This document shows positions 36,443 through 48,811 of a DNA stretch of 64,000 nucleotides, in pieces. The first letter of the stretch is position 1. Every line of letters starts with the position of its first letter. The position numbers were made by a program, and so were the translations under genes. Below the pieces are notes generated by a model. The model was not told the DNA's origin, searched no databases, and saw only the letters and a list, made by a program, of their open reading frames with translations. Source of the stretch: Rhynchospora pubera (lineage: Eukaryota; Streptophyta; Magnoliopsida; Poales; Cyperaceae); contig CM051463.1 of the NCBI GenBank assembly GCA_028095005.1, positions 8,237,052 to 8,301,051 of the forward strand, given 5' to 3'.

Positions 36443-38929
36443 TGTCACACCCCGAGACAGGGGTGACAACCCGCCGCGTATAAACGCAAGGCGAACAAAC
36501 ATCACATACACTATCAATATCAATAATAAAAATAAAAATAACATTTGCCACCAATTTATTTATAATTAATTTATGTTTTACAAAGAGAAAACATGCCCAA
36601 CATGGTGGATTTATGATGGAATACCACCATGTCAGGTCAAATGTTCAATTTCAAATAACAAAAATGAATAGACAGATTGTGGCAAATTAATGACCCGCTT
36701 CTATCATCTTGTCTCACTCAGTTTGCGGATGCGCTTCACCATGTTTCTCGATACCTGAATCTAAAATAAATAACAACACGGATGAGAGCCCTGACAACTC
36801 TCAGTGCGGTAGTACAAATGTATAAATATAAACGACTATTTAAAATAAAACAATTACGATGAAAAATACGTTTTATTAAATTGGAGGGCTTAAGAATGCA
36901 TAACTTTTAATAACTCATATCAACTATAATTATCAGTTCACTTTTTATAACTTTTGTTGTCCTGCACAATGAGTCGCATGGCCAGCACCTCTGTTTCATC
37001 TCCATTCTGTCATGAGCAGGTCGCATGTGGAGAGTAACAAGCATGTACATGTCAAGTTCCTGGGTGGGTTTCTCAAGGTACTTGGGACTTAGTTCTCTTA
37101 TCATTCATGTGTATTTATGTAGGTATAGTGACGCCATGACTCAAAATAAGATGCAGTGAAACTTATGATCATAATAGGTATCGCAAAGCTAAATAAATTC
37201 TTATTGGTACAAATTTATATATATAACATTGTTAAGAACCCACAACGTTAAATAACATGATAAAATAATGTTAAAAATTATAATGCAATTAATTACAGTG
37301 AAATATATTCTGTTACGTCACTGTAAGCTTATGGTCTAAGTAAATATATATGTTTCGAAATTGTTCTTTTATTTTAAATAAGGGCTTTTCCAAAACTAGA
37401 TGTCCATCGTACTCTATAAACCTTTCAGAAAACCGAAACCCAAAGTATTGATTTCCAAACACTTATACATATAATGAGATGAGTACTAAGACAAAAATAT
37501 TTAGTTTATGAAAAAGATGCAATTTGACTAATCCATAATTAACCATGCATGTATACGTATTAGTTATGCCTTTAAGAAAATATTTTCCAAAGTACCATGC
37601 AAGGTCTATACATTTCATGATTAAAAGCTTTCTAAATGCTCCTGTTTACCAGCAGATCTGATTTGCATAAACCTAACACGAAGTCAAAATTCATTTTTTT
37701 TTTGCTTATGTAATAGAACAAGGGACAGATTTTTAGAAAACACAAGATATGAACCGTTGCTTGAAAAAGTGCTATGGGATCAAAGTGTTTAGTGGCCAGA
37801 AATTAATATGAAAATCTTATGAGAAAACTTAATGGGGGCATACAAGGAGATCCAAAATACATATAATACTTATTGAGGTATATACATACTTATACTTACG
37901 TAACTAAAAGTTTAAGGGGAAATACTAGTACCAAATACTTAACTAATATCTTCATATATATACGAGTCAAAAGCCACCTATATATGCTTAGTTATATCAT
38001 ACTCACGTAAATAGTTTAATAAAACAGAATAGTAATTTGAGTAACCTATGCGTAAGCAAACTTATCAAATCCAAAATATATATAATTGTCAGGTTAAATA
38101 TCCGCACCTCTTGAAGCACTTAAAAAGAATCGGATGAGATGATGGATCGGTTTCTACGTGCTGAACCCGGTCACCTTGCCTAACTAGCTAGTCAACAAGA
38201 CGCACGACTCGACAGTACAGTGTAAGAGATTTGAATAGAGAGAGGGGACAATAAGTGGTACGGTGGTGGAGAGGGAAGAGGACTGCCGACGTTGGGTGGT
38301 GGCCGGCAGACCTAGAGGAGGTCGGGTAGGGGTAGGCTAGAAGAAGCTTGTGCTTCTTGAAGTTTAAGTGCATGTGGTGAATAACCAATCATTTACAATC
38401 AATTTGTATCATGACTCATGAGAATTAATTTCCATAATCTTTTCCTAGGCGTGATTGGCTCCTGTAAAGGTTTCGTTGGTAATACATGGAAGGAAATTTC
38501 TAGACAATAGGAACGTATGTCCTAAGTTGCTAGCTTGGCGGTCAAGGGAACCTCATAAGGTAATATAATCTATTTGATCTATTTGATTGAATGAAAGAAT
38601 GGCAAGGTAATAATTGGCAGATTTTAACGTGGAGAGAAAGAAATAACATAAGGAATTATTTGGTGGCAAAATAATATCTCGACTGAATGGAAAAATATTA
38701 ATTCAGATATCAACTTGGGAAAGAAGGAAACCCATGCAGGAGTTTTCGACTTGATTGGATTGGGTCGGCCCAAAAGGGGTGGGAAATAAATGGGTTCCAC
38801 AAAGTCAGTTGGGGTAATTTGGGCCTAAAATGATTCAATAAAATTTAAATTTTCTATCTCGAATACTGAATGTCATTTGGCGCTCAAAGTTAACAAAATA
38901 AATTTAACCTAAAATTTCATAACGTTACA
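36443..38929 (-). repeat. Gypsy LTR, about 2.49 kb
   Basis: On the minus strand the LTR begins TGTAACGTTATGAAATTTTA and ends GGGGTGTGACA, so it has TG..CA ends and sits directly before the PBS. The start is typical of plant gypsy LTRs, including GGCCCAAATTA and GGGCCGACCCAATCC blocks. The outer border rests on this resemblance because no second LTR exists to compare. Confidence 0.6.
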
Positions 38930-39559
38930 ATTGGCGAGATAATTCAGCTAGTGTAGCTGGAGAAAATATGAAACGGTACATAAACTCAACATGAATGACC
39001 AGTTTAAGAATTCCCACATTATATAATCAAAATTAACAGTAAAAATGCTGTTGTCACTAATTATTTAATAATCCTGCTAATATAAAGATAAAAATATGTA
39101 ATGACATGGAAGATCAGCTCTTATTTTAGTACACTGGATGCTTCTGAAAGATATATGTTAGATAGAATTAGAACAACAGAGGATGAAAATATAACGTTCT
39201 ACTCATAAAACGTTCAAGGATTTATCATATACTAAAGAAGCATGAGAGAGAAGTGCAATCTATTTAGCGGAATTAAAATTGAGAAAGAGTTGGAGAGCTC
39301 ACAAATATTAATAGTCATTAGTGCTTTGAATTCATTAGCCCACATTTTCAAAAGTTTAGGGGCAAATAAACTATGTCAGTCAGTTCCGATCTTATATCTT
39401 TCTAAACTACGTGATCCATTCATGTCTAAAAAATATAACATACTACCCCCTGATCCAATGTAATAACCAGTAAAATGTACAGAGATCTATCATACTTCAA
39501 AATAAAATTCTAAACAAGTAAATGCATAATGAATTAATGATCGTTTTCAAACACAAAAC

Positions 39560-41431
39560 TCACACCAAGTCACCATCTTCAGATCTTTGGACAAATACAA
39601 ATTCAGCCTTTTCTGATAACTTGGGGAAGCAGTCGAGCTTCGTACGATATACTGTGGGATCCTCATAATCAATGATTTTTAATTTCTCTAACACTGGTGC
39701 AATACCTAGCACAAGTTCCGCAAATTCTAGCATCGACTCATCTCTTCTGGAGGACAAATTAGTGTCTTGTAAGTACATGATGTTCAGAGTCTGAAGACAC
39801 TTGAACAAGAAGTCTTTTGTTGCTTTTAATTTCCAGAAAGGTTGGCCTTGCAGTTGATCTTCACCCCTCCAGTCTAAAAACTGTAAAAATTGGGGAGGAA
39901 TGAAAAAATAACGAATGAGTGGATATTAGATTGGATAAGAAGATTTGCAACTAATTTTCTGATAAGATGTGATTATGTTGATCCCGACCAAGCACCAATT
40001 TTAACACAGGTAGGTACTGGACCAGCTTGACAGTTAAATCATTGCCAGCTTCATATTTCTTTTTGGCTAAATTATTAAATAAATTTTGTAATGAATTGAG
40101 CATTGAGTTAAACATAAAAGGTTAAATAGTAATAAAATAAAATGAACATTGATTAAATCATGTATAAATTGTAGGTAAGAAGTGGACCTCTATATTGAGT
40201 ACATTTAAGATTGGGGCACTTTTAAACAAACAAAGAGCAGCTGCAATCTCCTCCCGGTCCGAACAATATACGGCCAGAGATATCTCAGTCAAGCAATTGA
40301 AGATTGTTGGAGGATTCTCTGATATAGGTCCCATAGCTAAATACTTGCAAAGAAAGTTATAGAGATCATTAACATATAGGTACATATACTAAAGAATTTG
40401 ATGTACAGTCATTGGTTTAATCACTTTTCTTTACTTTGTGTTTCCTTGTAAGTCTCTCCTTACTATTTTTTCATTAATTAGTAGAGTTTAACTTAATTAA
40501 CCAAACATTATACTCTTCAGTCAAAAGTTCAAAAGAAGCCCATTATTGGTAATATTAGGCATTATAGGTACAAAAATACCATTATAAAATATTTTAAGCT
40601 ATAAAATCTTACATCAATGAATTCAGCATCTATATGTAGCTCTTGAATGTTAGGAAGACAACCAAGAGCTTTTTTGATGTTGCTTTCCTTTCTTGAATTT
40701 GCTATAAGGAATTTTTTATGATCTCCATTACTAATATTGAGATAAATGCATCCCGATACCAATTTTGGAGTTTCTAAACAAAGATCATGACATTCACCCA
40801 AAATATGCAAATCTCTTAGGTTTGGTGCAATGATATGGAGGCAACCTTGCTGGACAAAGAAATACAGTCTCAATCTCTCTAGCAAAGGACAACCTGAGAC
40901 CAAGTTTGCTATAGTAGTGATACCCGATAAATTAAAGGACGACAATGAAAGGGTGTGGAGCAGCTTAAAGCCTTGGAAACTCTGAGGAACATTGATTATA
41001 CATTCTGACAGAATCACACGTTCTAATGCAAGGCAAGAGAAGAGGCGGGAAGGGATCTTGCATCTTTCATGACCATTAAATCTTAGATCCAGATATCTTA
41101 TTTTATTTCTAGACAAGATAAGCATCCATCGACTGATTGCCTCATTGCAAGCATGCTCACTGACAAGCCTGAATTCTAGAATGGGACCAAGGTGAAAGAT
41201 TAATACGTTGTCAACCAACCTAATAGTCATGTACTCTGGAGAATTTTCTTCAAATACTAAACTTCGAATAGAAGTCCATGCATCTTTCCACTTGCTTGAG
41301 AGAATGCTTGTTTTGACTGCCTCTTTGACAGGGAGTTTCACTAAGATTTTCTCTTTCAGATCTGCTGGCAAGTTGCTGATATAATCAAGATTTACATTGC
41401 AGCTAACTCGTTGAGGCTGAGGACCATCCAT
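39560..41431 (-). CDS. F-box/FBD/LRR-repeat protein
   Basis: Three exons on the minus strand (41431-40613, 40343-40188, 39880-39560), both introns phase 0, encode 431 residues. The F-box is near residues 15-55 (ISNLPADLKEKILVKLPVKEAVKTSILSSKWKDAW, quoted in parts: LPADLKEKILVKLP, TSILSSKWKDAW). Leucine-rich repeats follow at about 110-270 (for example LFSCLALERVILSECII, GCPLLERLRLYF), and the C-terminus has an FBD-like region at 350-400 (AELVLGIAPVLEKLKI). Family role: substrate receptor of an SCF ubiquitin ligase that binds SKP1 through the F-box; the target is unknown. The ATG is at 41429-41431. An acceptor TTGCAG 22 bases upstream indicates a 5'UTR intron whose first exon probably lies near 42430-42560. 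The nearest described relatives are At1g13570-type proteins. The frame is intact, with no sign of decay. Confidence 0.9.
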
Positions 41432-41469
41432 TGAAAAATTAGTCAATTTCAACCTGCAAGAGACATAAG

Positions 41470-42384
41470 GAGATTTACTTTATTATTACATAAAAAAAGA
41501 TATTTACTAAAATATGAATCGATTCAGGACGCAATGCATTTCATTCAAAAAAAAAGAAAAAAGAATCTATAGTCTATACTTTAATGGTCAATGATATGAA
41601 AGAAATGAAATTGATACATTAAAGATAGGCAACAAGAATAAAGTATCAACTATGTCCACTAGAATAATACTATTATTTGTAATAACATTAAATTATTAAT
41701 CAACTAAAGAAAGTACAAATCTAATTTAACACCTAGCCTCAGGTCCTCATTTTTGGAATTAACACCATTCCATGCCACAGCTAAATAAAAAATTGTATGA
41801 CCAACTTTACTTTCATATGCTTTTCGCAAGGCCGAGCAGTATTTCTGTATCTGTGTACTTGGTTTGTGTTTTTTTTAGAAAATGGCCTAAAACTATTTTG
41901 GGATGAGGGTCCTAATTGCAATGTTTCCTCCTCAACGTCTATATAATGAAATCAAAGAAAGCCAAGGAGGCTAATCACTAGATCTCAACCCCAAACTTGT
42001 CTAGCTGGAACATTATGTGCGAATCTCTTTTATAAAAATAGCAAAAGCAAAACTTGTCTTTCAGTGCCCCGTCTAATCATGTACTCTTAAAATTTCTAGT
42101 CAGCTCAGGTTATGCAACTAATGCAACAATCATTAGGCTATGCCACCAATTTTAAAAGCAAATGGTACCACAATAAATAAGGGAAAGTTTAATGTTTTAC
42201 ATCTCAAATCGAAAGGAAATAAATAATATATGTAAAACTAAATAAATAGAAGCATTTCTTAATCTATTGTTTTCCCCTTTTAGTTCCATTCATCTCTTAA
42301 AATGGAAACTCAGAAGCAACCCAAATCTCTATTCACCTCCTCAAAAACACATCCACAGTGCGTTACCCAACACCCACAAAAAAA

Positions 42385-42430
<46 letters not shown>

Positions 42431-43379
42431 TAGTACCACAAGAAGCAAAAGCAACCGAAGAGTGATGGAGAGGCAGGGAAGGCAAATAGGAAGAGATGGA
42501 ATTGAGAGAGAGAGAGGGAAATTTAAGGGTTTAGTCGGTTTCCATCAAGCGCCACCACTCCATAAACCCTATTTCGGGAGAAGGCACGAGGGAGAAGACT
42601 AGAAAACTGACAATGTATAATACTATATTATACGGCCACCACTTCATAAACCATGTTTAACTATGTTAGTTGAAAATTTGGACTCTTTTCCGAAAGGGCT
42701 TAAACGCTCTTTAGAGTATCAAATAGGGTGCGTCCTTTAAAAATTTTCCAAAAGGGCTCTCGAGTCTTGAGTCTCTTGACCGCCTCGCCTGTGCGCTTTA
42801 TTTTCCTCTAACGCAAGACAAGGAAAAATCTTTACGCCTACTTGCAGTGTAGTTTCATTTAATTCATTTTGTTCACGACAATAAATTAACGACTTATAAT
42901 TATAAAAAAGAAGTATAATATTTATAATATGAAGGCAATTTGTGCACTAATTAAAGTACCGACTATATCAAAAAAAAAAAAGTACTGACTATGTAACATT
43001 AATCGACTACATATTATAAAAAGTATTTATTGGAATAAATTCATATAAGTCACGAATCCTTCATAATTAAATGTTTAGTATGACAAATAAATTCTAAAAT
43101 TAAATCCATAACGAACACTTTTATGTACAAACAACTTATCACCAATCAAATTTAATTTTTTTTAATAAAACAATTATATTTTAACGATGTTACAAATATA
43201 ACTCTCAAAGCTAGTAATGATGCTGGAAATATTTAAGTGGAGAAATACAATTTGGGTGCACACATCTCATTTAAATTGGGAACATACAGGGTGCATTTGT
43301 CATGTACCAATGTACTGTTTTTTGATTTTTGTAGTAATTGGAGGATGGACAGAAAGAAATTGAGAAAAACAAACGATAT
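41470..43379. other. Upstream region of the F-box gene
   Basis: Includes the inferred 5'UTR intron and promoter of the minus-strand F-box gene. A GT/GA compound microsatellite (42384-42430) and further GA tracts (42506-42518) would be CT tracts in its leader. Beyond 42600 the DNA is AT-rich and shows no gene. Confidence 0.5.
42384..42430. repeat. (GT)n(GA)n compound microsatellite
   Basis: About 11 GT units run directly into 12 GA units. It is a simple repeat in the presumed 5' region of the F-box gene. Confidence 0.9.
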
Positions 43380-43388
43380 AAGAAAATA

Positions 43389-44324
43389 GGGAAAATCGGA
43401 TATAAACCCCTCTAATATTCTCTAATCAGAAATAAACTCCTCTAATCTTTAAATTCAGAAATAAACCCCTCGAATTATATTTTGTACAGAAATAAACCCT
43501 TTTCATTTAATTTGATATTATTTAAATTAAAACAAATTAGATTTATAAATTTATGACATAAATACCCCTCCCTTCGCATATACTGTATATCCATCCCAGG
43601 ACAACTCATCTCCCCGTGTTGCCTCTGCTCTAGCGTATATCAAAAGGAAAGACATTTTGTAATTTATTCTTTCCACTTTCCAGAACGCTAGGTAAAACGA
43701 GTGATTTTCTATTTCTTTTCCTAATTTGATTTATCAATATTTTTTCTTCCTCGGTTCTTCGGTGAGAAATGGAGAAAGGGACGAAAGCCACGGATTTTAC
43801 CAAAAGCAAATATATTTTTATACTATTGTTTGAATGAAATAATGTAGTTTCATTTATTTTTACGTTTGAAGGAACATTAGATAATAAAAAAGGTAAACAT
43901 AAAGATTGATAATGCTTTGCTAGATATTATATAGCGCCCAAAACTATCCCCGTACATCAGTCCAAATCAGCAATGTTATATCACAATAACTTATAATTTG
44001 GAGATGCTTTTATATCGCTAGAGACAGCTTAAATGTATATAGAATAGAATCACAATTTAACCATTTTTTTTTATCACTAAATGGGAGGCTAGGGCGAGAA
44101 GACGAATGGTCTTTGGACATGATAAAGAGTGCATAGGAAGGGCAAGGCTATATCTGTAACAGATGTATATATTTAATATGTTTTATTTAAAATATGACCA
44201 GAATAAATAATAAGGGTTTATTTATGTACAAAACAGAATTTGAAGGGTTTATTTCCGAATTTGAAGATTAGAAGGGCTTATTTCTGAATAGAGAAGATTA
44301 GAGGGGTTTATATCTGATTTTGCC
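43389..44324. mobile_element. Non-autonomous Mutator-like element with long TIRs
   Basis: 936 bp. Terminal inverted repeats of about 160 bp begin GGGAAAATCGGATATAAACC at the left and GGCAAAATCAGATATAAACC on the right complement, each with several diverged AGAAATAAACCC motifs. Flanks are AAGAAAATA (43380-43388) and AAGAAAAAA (44325-44333), a 9-bp target duplication with one mismatch. The middle (43560-44160) lacks a transposase and is slightly GC-richer, so it may be captured sequence (Pack-MULE style), but I recognise no host gene in it. Confidence 0.85.
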
Positions 44325-44451
44325 AAGAAAAAAAGGCTGCTGCCGTCTTTTTATTGATATCTGAATTGATTGCTTTTCCTTCCGTACATAGCCTCTTTTA
44401 TAATTGTTACAATATATCTGATAATTAGGAAAGTAATTATTTAGAAACAGG

Positions 44452-44740
44452 AATTATAAGTGCCATCGGCAAATATATCATTCCAGCCATCGCTAAATAT
44501 AAAGTGAACATATACAGTAAATAAGGTGAACATATAGACAATCTAAGTGAACACTTATAAATAAATAAGTGTTGTCATTACTTGTTCAGAAGTTTACATG
44601 CATATTCAACTTATTTTCATTGAACTTATTTGTTTGTATGTGTTCACTTAGATCGTCTATATGTTCACTTTGTTTGCTGTATATGTTCACTTTATATTTA
44701 GCGATGACAGGGATGACAAAACTGCATATGGCAGTAATCA
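44452..44740. mobile_element. Foldback MITE, family A copy 2
   Basis: The arms share CATCGCTAAATATAAAGTGAACAT in both orientations, with internal GTGAACATATA repeats. It is the same family as 1381-1660. Arms are better matched here, suggesting a younger insertion. Confidence 0.7.
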
Positions 44741-45400
44741 ATTTCCATTTGGAAATATTTAACCTAATACACGTTAATTTTATTCAATAGAAATATAAGA
44801 AAAGCCCAAGTAAATTGCTAGCCCAATTAAACTACAGCCCATACTTCATTGCATCTCCTCCCTTCGTCTGTATTTCCTTCACAGCTGACAACTTCACAAC
44901 CAAACTCTTGTATTTATTCTCTATTATTCACTTGTGCACATGTCTTACTGACCAGGTATAACAATGCCTGGTCAGTAAAAAATATATATTTAAAAAACGT
45001 AGCAACGATATGCGCTGGGCCCTTTTGGAAAATTTTGTGGATACGTGGTGCTCCGTGATATTTTAAGGAGAATTTGAGCTCTTTAAGAAAAAAAGTCGGA
45101 AAATTTAGCCCCACTAGAGCAATTTCATACGGAAAACTGACGGTATATCATATATGAGTACGACCAAGCATATTTCATTTCACATAATAAATAAAAGCCA
45201 AAAATACCAAATATTAATGTAACAATTTTGACGTTCATAAAAAAATATTTTCTAGTTTTTATAGCTGATGTTGAAGTGTTGTTTATACCAAATATCTGAT
45301 GTTGAAATGATTGAATTTTTTGTAATACTTTGGATTTGATAATTTTTTTAATCAAGTACCACATGATATCTATTTGAATTATATTCAATGTGATACAAAT
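44741..45400. other. Gene-free intergenic DNA
   Basis: Short ORFs on both strands between 44849 and 45388 are unrecognised. No element ends were found. Confidence 0.4.
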
Positions 45401-45403
45401 AAA

Positions 45404-45838
45404 TCAAGCTTTTAAAATGCGTTTTTTTCGGTATGACGGTCCGGAGTTGATTTAACGGTGCGGCGTTTTTCCGGTGAAAAAACGGCGAAAAAACGGTGTA
45501 TGTATGCGAACATTTATGTCAAACTCATATGTATTTTTGTGTACAGTATTATATTTGTAAGGACGATTGGTATAAAAAGAGAGGCAGTGGTACACAATAT
45601 TGAACATTTCTAAGCATTTTATTCACGATATGTACCAAATACACTATGTTCTCAATACACGATATGTCTTTGGATATTGTACACGTTTTTTCACCGAAAA
45701 ACGCAATTTTTTACGTTTTTTCGCCGAAAAAATGTAAATGACGCGTTACGTTATTTTATCATTTTTTTCTATGACGTTCGTGCGGTTGGTTACAAAATAC
45801 CGTTATTTCGGAAAAAACGGCGTTTTTTAAAAGCTTGA
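45404..45838. mobile_element. Foldback element with CGTTTTTTCGG-rich arms
   Basis: Ends TCAAGCTTTTAAAATGCG and the complement TCAAGCTTTTAAAAAACGCC are inverted repeats. The arms contain repeated AAAAAACGGCG/CGCCGTTTTTT blocks. The flanks share AATAAA (45398-45403 and 45839-45844). No ORF. The family is not assigned. Confidence 0.65.
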
Positions 45839-46139
45839 AATAAATCAATAAACTAACAATACGAGTATCAAATTATTTCTATTTTTCACTTAAATAGAAG
45901 AAAAAAAATAATATTGTTAAAATTTCCAAGTTAACTGTTGTCAATGAACTTCTTCCTATAAGTTTATCTTGATTAAACATTTAGATCCTGATTAAAATCC
46001 TTTTTTTTTAGCACGGATTCCATTTCATTTCATTTTATGAAGATTGTTTATAAGATCCAACGGAATCATAAAAACTCAATTCAGACGAATGTCCTCATAA
46101 GAATGATAATTTTTTAATATGGGATTTCATTTCATTAAA

Positions 46140-46275
46140 AAAATTTTGATCAAAATGGATGGATTTGATATCATTTGGTCGAAATTTTTATGTTATTAGA
46201 TACAAACAAAATCTCGAAAAATCAATTCCAATGAAAATAAAATCCCGCATAAAAATCATTTTGATCAAAACCGAG
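46140..46275. mobile_element. Small MITE, family C copy 2
   Basis: TTTTGATCAAAATG at the left and CATTTTGATCAAAA at the right bracket about 135 bp that aligns with 6172-6296. Neighbouring sequence from about 46000 repeats parts of the same unit (ATTTCATTTCATT), so a nested or tandem second copy is likely. Confidence 0.6.
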
Positions 46276-47000
46276 ATGGAATAAAATTCCGCGTAAAAAT
46301 ATTGATAAAATCCTTAACCTAGCAAAAGGTAAAGACACAAGAAGCAGGGAATTACGCCTGTGACCTGTCTTTATTTTATGAAACGGGCCGTTGCTACTGG
46401 ACGGAGAAATTCAGGTTTGTACCGGGACAGGCCGCAAATTTTGCCAATTGGGTATGTTCTGGCTGAGTTCAAACCAATATTATGCAAAAGCAAAAAAGTT
46501 ATTTGAGAAATTTAGAGGCATATATAACATTTTAATTTTTTTAGAAAAATGGAAACTATTGATAAAGAGTTTGAGAGCTACAAAAAGATTAATAGACTTT
46601 CTAATGCTTTCATTAGGTCTTCTTTTTAAAAAAATGTAATAATAAAATCATAATCAAATATAATAAAATAAAATTGTTAAATCTAAAATTGTTTTCAGCT
46701 TCGTTTCGGTAAGCACAAACAGATATAACCCTTGCTGCCGATCAAAATATCAGCAAAAATTCTGCGAATAAGGTTTCTATATGTGTCTTTAACTTTACTG
46801 AAATAAGCAATACTTTTAACATTGATGCTACGTCCTTTTATTTATTTCATTTCATTCATTCAAATTTTAACCTCATCATCTGTTTTGTTTTTGTACGTAG
46901 CACTTGGTCAATTTAATTAGCCGCCGCTAAGTCACTAACGTTAGCTTCTTTGACCAATTAAGTCCGAAGTCCGAACCCAGCGTGTCATGCTTGGAATCTG
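46276..47000. other. Gene-free DNA upstream of the second carrier gene
   Basis: AT-rich with no recognised gene. The region homologous to the first carrier's promoter begins near 47030. An ATT repeat occupies 47046-47063 where the other copy has its TATA box. Confidence 0.45.
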
Positions 47001-47451
47001 ATTGGCAGATATATCATATAATAACAATCCTATAATACCTATACATTATTATTATTATTATTATCATACTAGTATCGATGCACCTGCTCCTCTTCTCGCT
47101 CCCCAACATTTTCAACCATACTTTTTCTACCATCACCTTCTACATGCCACCTGGCGAAGTTTTAGTTGACACAGCTATATAGTTCCCACTGCGCACATCC
47201 TCATGGGATGGGAAGTATATCTGTAAAAAGTCGTAAAAAGATTGATGTGATTTTTAATTTTTTGGCTTACCATACTCTTGGAAGACTTTAGTCAGTCTGA
47301 GTTGGAAGATAGAATCGATTCATTCATTGTTCTTCTCTCGCTCTCCATTGATCGATTCTCTCAGGTACCTCTATCCATCCCTTTCTTTCTTCCTTCAATT
47401 TTCTCTTTGGAAAAGTGATCATAAGCTTGATTAAATAGTACAAACTGAAAT

Positions 47452-47453
<2 letters not shown>

Positions 47454-47482
<29 letters not shown>
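47454..47482. repeat. (AG)n microsatellite in the 5'UTR intron
   Basis: About 14 AG units inside the 5'UTR intron of the second carrier gene. They are absent at the same place in the first copy. Confidence 0.9.
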
Positions 47483-47485
<3 letters not shown>

Positions 47486-48145
47486 ACACAGAGATTGCTT
47501 AATAAATTACGTTTTTTAATTTACTATTTCATTAATTTCAGTGTATCCAGGTAGAAGTGATCCTTGCTATATATCCAAAACAAACTTTAATCCATTGTAA
47601 CTAACTAATTATCTAGATCTACCTAAGGTAAATATAAGCTGTTTGTAACAAATTACAGAACTTAATTCCAAACAACAACTGGTGGAGAGAGTCATGAGAG
47701 CTGGTAATAAGTTGTGGAGGGATTCTGTTCAGGAGTCAACTGGAGGATACCATTAATGTGCGTACAGCAGAGCTTGCATCGTTGGAAAATAAATGTTTAG
47801 TTATAGTATGAAAATTAATTTAAACTAACATGAGTTATTATAATCTACAAAAATTAGATGGAAATATCTAAAAAAAAAAGATGGAAATTAAACTAATATA
47901 CGCTAAGAAACTTTATAAATTTTTTTTGTTGAATTTCTTAAAATAAAGATGAAACAAAAATTTAAAATTGTCAACTCATAGAGAATTTAGTTCCTTTGAT
48001 CCTAACCATCCAAATCTTTGATTACACCTCAAATTACTATCCCTTTTTTTCCATGCCACACACACTCCTTACTTCTCATCCGCCACATACAATCCTCATC
48101 TTCTAATTAATTCTTCCCCAAACCTCCTCTCTTTCAATATATTTT

Positions 48146-48550
48146 GAGGATTGCTAAAATGTTATGCATAGCACGGATGGTCTTCGTGCTACGGATTCGT
48201 TCTTGTATTTTATGTTTCAAACAACCGATCCAAACCGTTCATTATCTTCTTCATATTGAAATCTCATTACAAACGAAATTTTACATTTTTTTGAATATGT
48301 TTACTAATTTTTTCAGATTTTTGAAAATACTTAATCTAATAAATTTTGGACCCTTCAAGAACAGTGATTTTTAAAAATCTGAAAAAAATAGTAAAAAAAT
48401 TTTAAAAAAATGTAAAATTTGGTTTCTAATGACATTTCAATATGTAGAAGATAATGAACGGTTTGGATCGGTTGTTTGAAGCATGAAATGCAAGAACGAA
48501 TACGTAGCACGAATGCCATCCGTGCTATGCATAGCATTTTAGCAATCCTC
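48146..48550. mobile_element. Mutator-like foldback MITE, family D copy 2
   Basis: 405 bp, ends GAGGATTGCTAAAATG and its inverted copy, with a perfect 9-bp target duplication ATATATTTT (48137-48145 and 48551-48559). The arms are so alike that both strands read nearly the same 65-residue ORF, a by-product of the palindrome and not a gene. It lies in the 5'UTR intron of the second carrier gene and accounts for part of that intron's greater length. Confidence 0.9.
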
Positions 48551-48811
48551 ATATATTTTTCTCTCCATTTTGTTTATAACAGAATAAAAGACGAAACGAA
48601 TTACATATCCATTCAAGTAGCGCTTGCCAATGGAACAATTTCTCACCAACTTCTCGTATCGGAACCATCCCAGTGATTCTCCAATCGTACGACACTAACA
48701 TCTATAGACTGTTGTGTACTTGTGTTGTACATTTTCCTTCATATTGTTGTGTTTTTCAATTTAGTTTTAATTTTGTTCATGCGCAGAGAAGAAAAGAAGG
48801 AAAAGGTTGAC

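Larger units (their letters stand above)
35560..38929 (-). mobile_element. Decayed Ty3/gypsy retrotransposon
   Basis: Read on the minus strand: a 5' LTR (38929 to 36443), a PBS, about 270 bases of residual leader/gag, then a protease fragment and an open tail to about 35560. Most of gag and everything after the protease (RT, RNase H, integrase, 3' LTR) are missing, so the element is truncated and immobile. The predicted target duplication next to the LTR outer end is ATTGG (38930-38934), but no partner was found on the left. Confidence 0.75.

Noticed and set aside
41432..41452. Seven-residue N-terminal extension of the F-box protein
   Set aside because: It would start at TTG, and a splice acceptor sits at that point; the ATG at 41431 is the better start.
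42384..42430. CRISPR-like or satellite array
   Set aside because: It is a plain dinucleotide microsatellite.
48144..48552. Two nearly identical ORFs on opposite strands
   Set aside because: They arise from the inverted arms of a foldback MITE bounded by a 9-bp target duplication.
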